DNA of 10,136 bases. It comes from CAIVAT01 sp964355945. GTDB lineage: Bacteria; Bacteroidota; Bacteroidia; Bacteroidales; FEN-979. The notes beneath the pieces are model-generated. The model ran no database searches. It saw only the letters and a list, made by a program, of their open reading frames with translations, and was not told where the DNA came from. Numbering within the stretch: position 1 is the stretch's first letter; every line of letters begins with the position of its first letter. Positions 1 through 5,642 of this stretch are shown piece by piece. A program made the position numbers and the translations under genes. Where the stretch lies: positions 1-10,136 of the forward strand of contig CAYHGE010000107.1 in assembly GCA_964355945.1 (NCBI GenBank), written 5' to 3'.

Positions 1-463
1 GCATTGCCTTGTATACTTTGGGATGGTAATCTATTTCGTCTCCGGCTTTCAGGGTGCCGCCTGAAATTACTCTTGCAAAAATTCCTTCTTTTGGCATAAC
101 GCAATCGCCGATTTCCTTGAAAATGTCGCACCCAGAGTGGCATTTTTTCCCTATCTGAGTTACCTGAAGGGCTACATTGCCTGACTTCAGGATATCGAGG
201 TAATTCATTTTATAGATAGGAAATCCTTCTGTAGTTATGTTTTCGGCGAATAGGCCAGGTGCCAGATCGCGGCCTGCGATGACCGAACCTTTTGCAATAC
301 TTTCTGTCCCCAGGAGACTTACCTGTCTGTGCCACGGACCTGCGTGCGCATCTCCCGAAATCCCCGTCTCATTGACTTCGATTGCTCCCACCGGGATTTT
401 GATCGTGCCCTTTTTTTCTGAAATATTTACCGAAATGACTTTTAGTCTTTGAGTGATTTCCAT
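1..463 (-). CDS. MOSC-domain protein, 3' end outside the window (partial)
   Basis: The ATG at 463-461 opens a frame that runs off the left edge after 154 residues with no stop. It carries the marks of the MOSC (MoCo sulfurase C-terminal) family: GDAHAG at residues 37-42 followed by WHRQVSLL (44-51), FAENI (72-76), then IGKKCHSGCDIF (104-115) and GDCVMPKEGIFARV (119-132). C108, C112 and C121 are the cysteines of this core. MOSC domains bind the molybdenum cofactor or carry sulfur to it. The start lies 3 bases after the moaC stop, so the two genes are almost certainly cotranscribed. The MOSC core is complete by about residue 145, and the frame continues into YHPKVYKAM without stopping. This suggests a second domain beyond the edge; MOSC-MogA fusions are known, but that part cannot be seen here. 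Confidence 0.88.
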   Translation of the reverse strand, partial: MEITQRLKVISVNISEKKGTIKIPVGAIEVNETGISGDAHAGPWHRQVSLLGTESIAKGSVIAGRDLAPGLFAENITTEGFPIYKMNYLDILKSGNVALQVTQIGKKCHSGCDIFKEIGDCVMPKEGIFARVISGGTLKAGDEIDYHPKVYKAM

Positions 464-466
464 GAT

Positions 467-922
467 TTAAGAGATATCCTGTTTTGTTTTTGAGATCAGT
501 CTGATTTTTCCGATTTCCATCGTTTTATCGACAGCTTTGCACATATCGTAGACCGTTAGAAGAGCGACCGATACCCCGGTTAAAGCCTCCATTTCAGCGC
601 CTGTTTGTCCGGTGCAACCGACGGTGCAAGTAGCTATCACTCCCAAATCTGATATTTCAGCAGTTAGCACGATGTTGGTGAACAAGAGCGGATGGCAAAG
701 CGGAATCATTCCGGATGTTGCTTTAACGGCTTGTATTCCGGCAATCCTGGCTACAGTCAGGACATCTCCCTTCTTCATGGAATTGTTTTTAATCAAATCA
801 ATTGTGGAGGGTGTAAGGGTAATTTCTCCACAAGCAATAGCTTCACGTTTTTGAATTTTCTTATCAGAAATATCGACCATGACGGCCTTGCCATTTTGAT
901 CGATGTGTGTTAACTCACTCAT
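467..922 (-). CDS. moaC: Cyclic pyranopterin monophosphate synthase MoaC
   Basis: MoaC works with MoaA in the first step of molybdenum cofactor synthesis. It converts the 3',8-cyclo-GTP product of MoaA to cyclic pyranopterin monophosphate in the cytoplasm. The 151-residue protein is close to the usual length of about 160. It contains GMIPLCHPL (71-79) and the long signature GQTGAEMEALTGVSVA (105-120), followed by YDMCKAVDK (125-133). D126 and K129 correspond to the catalytic Asp128 and Lys131 of the E. coli enzyme (numbers from memory). The start is fixed by a strong GGAGGA eight bases upstream, which lies inside the end of moaA. The next gene begins 3 bases after the TAA stop. The protein looks intact. 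Confidence 0.97.
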   Translation of the reverse strand: MSELTHIDQNGKAVMVDISDKKIQKREAIACGEITLTPSTIDLIKNNSMKKGDVLTVARIAGIQAVKATSGMIPLCHPLLFTNIVLTAEISDLGVIATCTVGCTGQTGAEMEALTGVSVALLTVYDMCKAVDKTMEIGKIRLISKTKQDIS

Positions 923-927
923 ATATT

Positions 928-1731
928 TTATCCTCCGATTTGAGAAAAACTGTTTATTAGGTTGATAGTTCCTTGTTTTGGTTTGTTGCCTATCGCCATT
1001 AAGAACGCATTTTCGATGCCATACTCCCTGATGCTGTAGGCTTTATCGCTAAACAAACAGGGTTTAAATTCACCACCGGCAGTCAGTCGTAGCCGGTTGC
1101 ATATGCTGCAGTTTCCACCGTCGCCACCTTCCACCGGCCAAAATTTCCCTTTTTTGAGATCCATCTGTCGGATAAAGCGCAGCACCAATCCGTTTTGGTG
1201 GCAAAATTCTTCCAGTTGAGACTGGTCCTTTTGCGTAAAATCCTCACTACGGACACAGTTGATTTTGACAGGGTCGAAACCTGCTGATTTTGCCTGGTCG
1301 ATCGCAGCAAGAACCAGTTTTATATCTCCGCCTGAGGTAATTTTTGCAAATTTTGCAGGATCGAGCGTATCGAGGCTGATGTTGACCCGGTTCAATCCGG
1401 CGGCATACAATTCTGTAGCATATTTTGAGAGCAGTATCCCGTTGGTTGTTAAGCCTATATCCGTGATTCCGGGTACGGAAGCAATGGCGTTTACGATCTC
1501 CACGATGTCTGACCTGAACAATGGTTCTCCGCCGGTTAACCTGATTTTATGAATGCCATAGGGTACCAGTAATTTCACCACGTTTTGAATTTCGCCGGGG
1601 GTAAGAATTTCACGATCCGGCATGAATTTTAAGTCGCTGCCTGGGGGCATACAGTAGGTGCACCGCAGATTGCACCTGTCGGTGACTGAAATGCGGAGGT
1701 AGTTGATGCTTCTGTTATATGGGTCTAACAT
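928..1731 (-). CDS. moaA: GTP 3',8-cyclase MoaA, compact form
   Basis: This radical SAM enzyme cyclises GTP in the first step of Moco synthesis. From the ATG at 1731 the protein has 267 residues. C20, C24 and C27 (CNLRCTYC) bind the SAM iron-sulfur cluster. LTGGEPL is at 65-71 and VNISLDTL at 116-123. C208, C211 and C225, around the motif CNRLRLT, form the second cluster that holds GTP, and the chain ends in the conserved GG. I chose the start at 1731 over an in-frame ATG at 1809. The protein then begins MLDPYNR like other family members, AAAGGA sits 10 bases upstream, and the overlap with moeA falls from 95 to 17 bases. MoaA is usually about 320-340 residues. The missing stretch lies between residues 190 and 206, just before the second cluster. 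Function is likely retained but unproven. Confidence 0.93.
   Translation of the reverse strand: MLDPYNRSINYLRISVTDRCNLRCTYCMPPGSDLKFMPDREILTPGEIQNVVKLLVPYGIHKIRLTGGEPLFRSDIVEIVNAIASVPGITDIGLTTNGILLSKYATELYAAGLNRVNISLDTLDPAKFAKITSGGDIKLVLAAIDQAKSAGFDPVKINCVRSEDFTQKDQSQLEEFCHQNGLVLRFIRQMDLKKGKFWPVEGGDGGNCSICNRLRLTAGGEFKPCLFSDKAYSIREYGIENAFLMAIGNKPKQGTINLINSFSQIGG
931..936 (-). promoter_or_regulatory. Shine-Dalgarno of moaC embedded in the moaA C-terminal codons
   Basis: The minus strand reads GGAGGA, then TAA and AATAT, then the moaC ATG at 922. The spacing of 8 bases is good for ribosome binding. The same six bases are the two glycine codons that end MoaA, the conserved C-terminal GG. It is one of only three good purine-rich ribosome binding sites I found in the window. 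Confidence 0.8.
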
Positions 1732-2896
1732 ATACCAATGATCCTTTCTTAATTTCGTGTATTTCCTGAGGGATGATAGCAAACCCAAAGACATCCTGCA
1801 GAGCGGCAATATGAGCAGAACCGTGGTACTCTTTCCTGATGATCAGTCCGTCTTCGTTCAGAACTACCGGAAGGAACAACATTCTGTCTGCTTTTTTCCT
1901 GGTAAGGTCTTCCCCTGCTACTGTGGCAATATCTTTATTACGGTGTTTTACGCCATAAAGGAGTGAAATAAAGGGGTCTACCAGCAGTTTAAATTGCAGG
2001 AAGGAGGATACCGGATTACCGGAAAGGCCAAAAACGAACTTGCTATTTCGGCTGGCAAACAGGACCGGTTTCCCTGGTTGTATGGCAAGTTTTTGAAAAT
2101 GAAGGGTAAATCCGGATTGGTTGAGGATTTCAGGAATGAAATCATAATCTCCGACGGAGGCGCCACCCGTTACGACAACTATTTGATAATGACTTAGCAT
2201 GTCCTCAATTTTGGCTGCAATTTCCTGTCTTGAATCGGGAATGATTCCTTCATAGACGGGGATGGCTCCTGCGGCAACGATTTGTGCGTTGAGTTGGGAG
2301 GCGTTGCTGTTGCGGATTTTCACCCCTTCCGGGAAGATTTCAGGTTCGACCAATTCACTCCCGGTACAGATGAAACCTACCTCTATCTTTTTGAATACTA
2401 ATATCTTTATGCCTCCGGCAGAAGCCAGAATGGCCAATGTCTGAGGCTGAATAAGCGATCCTTTGGGAAGCATCAGATCGTTTTTTTTGACGTCTTCACC
2501 CCGATAACAGATATTTCTTTCCGTTTTAACTCCGGTAAACTGAATATGACCAGTCCCTGTCTCCATTGTTTGTTCTACCACCATCACGCAGTCTGCTCCT
2601 TCCGGGATTCTGGCACCGGTCATGATTTTGGAACACTGCATTTCTCCCAGGGCGCTTGTCGGCTCGCTACCTGCAGCTATGGTTTCGAGCACCTTCAGCG
2701 GATGCTGAATATCCGCCATCCTGCAGGCATAGCCATCCATTGCTGATTTGTCGAAGGGAGGCATATCAACATCAGAGAAGAAATCTGTAGCGAGTGTCCT
2801 TCCAATGGAATCATTGAGTTGAACTAATTCGGTCTCCGGGGCAGAAAGGATCATCCCAGCAATAATATTTTCCGCATTTTTAAGTGAAATCATCAT
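1715..2896 (-). CDS. moeA: Molybdopterin molybdenumtransferase MoeA
   Basis: MoeA inserts molybdate into adenylylated molybdopterin to give active Moco. The 393 residues match the usual length of about 400. Motifs in order are DMPPFDKSAMDGYA (44-57, D54 matching catalytic Asp59 of E. coli, number from memory), TGARIPEGAD (93-102), TGSEL (178-182), RNSN (195-198), GGASVGDYD (244-252), IQPGKP (272-277) and SGNPVSSF (292-299). This covers the N-terminal MoeA domain, the central MogA-like molybdopterin-binding domain and the C-terminal domain IV. The first ATG directly abuts the TAG stop of the upstream mobB-like gene and is followed at once by a second ATG, so either could start the protein. The 3' end overlaps moaA by 17 bases. 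The gene appears complete. Confidence 0.96.
   Translation of the reverse strand: MMISLKNAENIIAGMILSAPETELVQLNDSIGRTLATDFFSDVDMPPFDKSAMDGYACRMADIQHPLKVLETIAAGSEPTSALGEMQCSKIMTGARIPEGADCVMVVEQTMETGTGHIQFTGVKTERNICYRGEDVKKNDLMLPKGSLIQPQTLAILASAGGIKILVFKKIEVGFICTGSELVEPEIFPEGVKIRNSNASQLNAQIVAAGAIPVYEGIIPDSRQEIAAKIEDMLSHYQIVVVTGGASVGDYDFIPEILNQSGFTLHFQKLAIQPGKPVLFASRNSKFVFGLSGNPVSSFLQFKLLVDPFISLLYGVKHRNKDIATVAGEDLTRKKADRMLFLPVVLNEDGLIIRKEYHGSAHIAALQDVFGFAIIPQEIHEIKKGSLVYVRPI
1742..1747 (-). promoter_or_regulatory. Shine-Dalgarno of moaA inside the moeA 3' end
   Basis: AAAGGA on the minus strand lies 10 bases before the ATG at 1731, inside the last codons of moeA. It supports 1731 rather than 1809 as the moaA start and suggests translational coupling of the two genes. 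Confidence 0.6.
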
Positions 2897-3415
2897 CTAA
2901 TGGTTTAATTTCCAGCTGTTGTTTTCGAAAGTAATTTTGTCAATTTCAGGTTTAAACAAAAAGTCATGATAGTTACCGTCGGGATCCGACTCGCGGCTAA
3001 CAACTTTTTTATTGGTTACATGGAGGTGCAATCCCGGCTGGATGTAATCCGTCAATCCACCTGATTCACAGATCAGCGCAACTTCTTCATGCAAAAATTT
3101 TAAGAGTTCGTTGATTGCTTCTCCCGATTTCTCTTTTTCTGAGATCACGAAAAACACCCTGGCCACCCCGGCATTAAGCATCCGGGAACTATCTTTGGGT
3201 TGATCTTTTCTGATCTCCTCAAAAATCTTGAAGTATTCATTTCCCGCTATTATCGGCATTTCGTAAGTCAGCGGATGAAAATGATGTGTAATTTTAATTC
3301 CTGCCACACTAAACTGAGGTGAAAAATGCTCAATCATCCGGCAAATCAGTGTAGTTTTTCCGGTGTTTTGTCCAGAGCCGGACACCAATAACATATTTGG
3401 CAGGAGTGTTTTCAA
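2897..3415 (-). CDS. mobB: MobB-like P-loop nucleotide-binding protein
   Basis: The protein has 172 residues with an N-terminal phosphate-binding loop, GSGQNTGKTT (13-22), followed by AGIKITHHFHPL (38-49), DSSRMLNAGVARVFF (75-89) and LICESGG (114-120). These elements follow the MobB pattern, in which an IKHxHH-like segment follows the P-loop and a DSxRxxxAGA-like segment comes later. MobB is a GTP-binding accessory protein linked to making molybdopterin guanine dinucleotide, the cofactor form of NarG. The P-loop has one residue more than usual for MobB (G-x5-GKT, as in BioD-like ATPases), so the assignment is probable, not firm. The longest frame begins with TTG at 3415, overlapping the upstream TGA stop as TTGA. 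An ATG at 3394 would instead begin just before the P-loop and looks equally natural. moeA follows without a gap. Confidence 0.65.
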   Translation of the reverse strand: MKTLLPNMLLVSGSGQNTGKTTLICRMIEHFSPQFSVAGIKITHHFHPLTYEMPIIAGNEYFKIFEEIRKDQPKDSSRMLNAGVARVFFVISEKEKSGEAINELLKFLHEEVALICESGGLTDYIQPGLHLHVTNKKVVSRESDPDGNYHDFLFKPEIDKITFENNSWKLNH

Positions 3416-4140
3416 TGGAAGATAAGTTTAAAGGAAGCCATCATCAGGACCGTGCACAAAATGTATCTGAGCCACTTTGGGGGTATCTTGTATGAACCCA
3501 TAAAAGAACCGAGGAGTCCGCCGGCTATTGCGACCACTATCCAGATGAATATATGATCATCCAAATGGATCGGCGAGCTTCGGTATAAGCCAAACAGCCC
3601 GGCAGCCGAATTCAAGAAGATAAAGGCAGAAGATACGCTGGCACTTTCCTTGATGGTAGCCCATCTGGTCAGTAGCAATAACGGACTCAGAATAATTCCG
3701 CCACCAATCCCTATCATTCCTGATATTAGTCCGATGGCTCCACCGGAGAAGAGGGCGACAGGGATGTTCAAAGCTGCGGGAGGTGTGTCTTCATTTTTCT
3801 GTGGGATTAACATTCTTACAGTTGCCAACAGTAGACAAACAGCGAGAATTTCCTTGTAGATTTCTGCAGAGATTTTTATTCCTGCTCCCAGAAAAGAAAG
3901 TGGCACCGAGGTGAGGATAAAAGGAAGGAGCAGTTTCCAGCGAAGAAATCCACCTTTGTAAAAGAAATAGAAGGCTGTAAAAGAGACGAAAAGGTTCAGG
4001 ATAAGGGCCGACGATTTCATCACATCGGGTGCCACGCTGTAAAAGGCCATCAGGGCCAGGTAACCACTTGCACCCCCATGTCCGACCGAAGCATACAGGT
4101 ACGCAACGACGAAGAGGGCAATAATAAAAATTGTCTCCAT
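3412..4140 (-). CDS. TauE/SafE-family (DUF81) membrane transporter
   Basis: The 242-residue membrane protein has about eight hydrophobic segments and an internal duplication typical of the TauE/SafE family. A glycine-rich turn, GHGGASG, in the first half is matched by GIGGGII in the second, each followed by a helix and a short KxSA or KESAS segment. Family members are linked to export of sulfite or other small sulfur-containing or organic anions. The substrate cannot be read from sequence. I chose the ATG at 4140 because AAAGGAG lies 7 bases upstream. The frame stays open to an ATG at 4218, but that would add a charged 26-residue leader unlike the family. The TGA stop overlaps the TTG start of the mobB-like gene. 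Its place at the head of the Moco genes hints at a sulfur- or oxyanion-related role. Confidence 0.85.
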   Translation of the reverse strand: METIFIIALFVVAYLYASVGHGGASGYLALMAFYSVAPDVMKSSALILNLFVSFTAFYFFYKGGFLRWKLLLPFILTSVPLSFLGAGIKISAEIYKEILAVCLLLATVRMLIPQKNEDTPPAALNIPVALFSGGAIGLISGMIGIGGGIILSPLLLLTRWATIKESASVSSAFIFLNSAAGLFGLYRSSPIHLDDHIFIWIVVAIAGGLLGSFMGSYKIPPKWLRYILCTVLMMASFKLIFH

Positions 4141-4299
4141 CAAAATTCTCCTTTCAAATTCAGATAATAGTCTATCATCGTGAGGAAGCAGCGTTTTCAT
4201 TGCTTCCCATAGGTTCATTGTTCATGACTTTTCAGTTTTAGAAAAATGAACTCGGAGTGTATGTATATTAATTCACCGAACCGTAAAGTTACAACAATT
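4141..4299 (-). promoter_or_regulatory. Longest intergenic region, possible secondary promoter or leader
   Basis: With the Shine-Dalgarno-supported start of the TauE/SafE gene, 159 bases separate it from the porin stop, far more than any other gap here. The porin-proximal part is AT-rich. A TAACTTTA near 4283-4290 on the minus strand resembles the Bacteroidota -7 element TAnnTTTG, but I found no matching -33 TTG at the right distance. No stem followed by a T-run was seen, so there is no clear terminator for the porin transcript. A short frame from 4218 is open and in phase with the transporter gene. A promoter here is inferred mainly from the spacing. Confidence 0.3.
4148..4154 (-). promoter_or_regulatory. 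Strong Shine-Dalgarno of the TauE/SafE gene
   Basis: AAAGGAG on the minus strand lies 7 bases before the ATG at 4140. It is the best ribosome binding site in a window where most genes have none. It decides the start of this gene and marks a fresh point of translation at the head of the cofactor half. Confidence 0.8.
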
Positions 4300-5586
4300 T
4301 TATTTTATTAATTCCGGTTTGAAGGTGATCATAACCCAGGCCCAGTTATTCGCGACATGTTGATCTCCTCCTGACAATGCTTTAAGCGTTTCCGTCCCAA
4401 ACATCTGCGAATAACCGCAGGTAAGCTGGACAATATCCCCCAATTTGTAACCTGCCATCAAGTCAATCTCAGTCCCCAGTGATTTGGCCATTAGTGCTCC
4501 ATTAACCGCAGGATTCAAAACATCATTTGCGGAATAGAAGAGATGCGGAGTGATTGTGGCATTGAATTTATTCTTTTTATAGGTGACGTTTCCATAGATA
4601 TCGTTCAGTCCAACACTGTTCAAATGGTTTCCAACATAGAAATAATCCATAACTCCGTTGAATTTGTGATTGGTGCCATAGAATGGAGTAAAAGAATTGT
4701 TGGTATAATTCACATTCGCTTTTTTCTCCTTTTGACTGGTTCCGGAGAGCAATTCCCAGCCCAGTCCGGTTCCCCAATTGTCATTCAGCTTAGCATTTAA
4801 ACCCACGTTGGCATAGTATGCCGATAGGTCGCGAAGTGTAATGTCCTTTCCTGTTGTATAATAAGTTGAGCCATACCACGACAAGGCACTCTTATCATAG
4901 ACGATTCGTGTTCCAAAGGTCTGGCTGAACGAGGTTTTGTAAACAGGAACGGCCGCAGTGGATTTGTTCTGTAATCCATTGTTAAGAAATAATAAGCTTA
5001 ATACCAGTGATTTAAACTTTTTATTAAACCAAACAAATTGCATGGATTTATAGTTACCGGTCACGTTGTAGTCGGTTCCTTTCAGTTTTTCTGATTCCTG
5101 GTTAAAAGCCAGTCCGACGTGAAGCAGAAATTTTTTCTCGTATTTAAACAGCGCCAAGTCATGTGTCCTGCCCTGTTGTACCCAGTCGACGGTACCGAAG
5201 ATCCGCTCGTCATCGTATTTTAGCTCCTGCCGGCCAATCTTCATTGAAAATGGTTTTGAAAATAGATACTCTGCCCATCCCTGGTACAACATCAATTGAT
5301 TAGAAGTGGAACTTTGTTGTGTAACATCCCCCCAGACTCTTATATCCTGTAGGCTGAATCCGAATTTCATCTTTTCAGTGCTGTATAAAGCGTTCAATCG
5401 CATTCGCTGCGAGGTGAAAAAAGCCGCTTTATCGTCTGTCGTAAACATCGCTTTATCACCGTGGCGATATTCGGTCCGCGGCCGGTATTCGGCAGATAGT
5501 TTGAATTGCGCCTTCGAATGATTGACAGATAAAGCGCCAATTAAAAAGAGGACTAAAAAACGGATTTGAAAATGATTGATATGCAT
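4300..5586 (-). CDS. Outer membrane porin of the alginate-export family type
   Basis: The 428-residue protein starts with a signal peptide: a basic or polar start, a hydrophobic core at about 8-20, and a likely cut after SKA at residue 26. The rest alternates polar and hydrophobic residues with many aromatics, as in a beta-barrel. RPRTEYR (35-41), QRMRL (60-64), GRQELKYDDERIFG (118-131), and W135 and R140 after it match the pattern of alginate-export-like barrels, which in many bacteria are porins unrelated to alginate. It follows two NarK transporters by 56 bases, so a role in passing nitrate or nitrite through the outer membrane is plausible but not shown. No Shine-Dalgarno is visible; the region before the ATG is AT-rich. 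The family call is fairly firm and the substrate is unknown. Confidence 0.8.
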   Translation of the reverse strand: MHINHFQIRFLVLFLIGALSVNHSKAQFKLSAEYRPRTEYRHGDKAMFTTDDKAAFFTSQRMRLNALYSTEKMKFGFSLQDIRVWGDVTQQSSTSNQLMLYQGWAEYLFSKPFSMKIGRQELKYDDERIFGTVDWVQQGRTHDLALFKYEKKFLLHVGLAFNQESEKLKGTDYNVTGNYKSMQFVWFNKKFKSLVLSLLFLNNGLQNKSTAAVPVYKTSFSQTFGTRIVYDKSALSWYGSTYYTTGKDITLRDLSAYYANVGLNAKLNDNWGTGLGWELLSGTSQKEKKANVNYTNNSFTPFYGTNHKFNGVMDYFYVGNHLNSVGLNDIYGNVTYKKNKFNATITPHLFYSANDVLNPAVNGALMAKSLGTEIDLMAGYKLGDIVQLTCGYSQMFGTETLKALSGGDQHVANNWAWVMITFKPELIK

Positions 5587-5642
5587 TTTATTGATGTGTT
5601 TAAGTGCTTTCTAAGAAATATTTTTATGATCAAATCAAGTCG
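5587..5642 (-). promoter_or_regulatory. Short AT-rich gap before the porin gene
   Basis: These 56 bases separate the second narK from the porin. They contain a small near-palindrome, TTTCTAAGAAA, at 5608-5618, and a TTTG about 20 bases before a TATTTCTT on the minus strand. The latter only loosely resembles the Bacteroidota promoter pattern. No terminator stem is present. A local promoter for the porin is possible but weakly supported. Confidence 0.2.

Noticed and set aside
237..452. Plus-strand open frame opposite the MOSC gene
   Set aside because: It lies wholly antisense to a gene with strong family motifs and shows no recognisable protein pattern. Other plus-strand frames (for example 692-913, 1259-1552, 7515-7775) were set aside for the same reason.
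1732..1809. A longer MoaA beginning at 1809
   Set aside because: The added residues are the moeA 3' end read in another frame. The ATG at 1731 has a Shine-Dalgarno and gives a family-like N-terminus.
4141..4218. A longer TauE/SafE protein beginning at 4218
   Set aside because: The extra 26 residues are charged and unlike the family, and the strong AAAGGAG site points to 4140. The alternative cannot be fully excluded.
4219..4299. A rho-independent terminator after the porin
   Set aside because: Only a weak, bulged inverted repeat around an AT-rich centre was found, without a stable GC stem followed by a T-run.
5628..5639. FNR/CRP-like site TTGATTTGATCA before the porin
   Set aside because: The half-sites are not spaced as in TTGAT-N4-ATCAA, and the position at the end of the second narK gives no added support.
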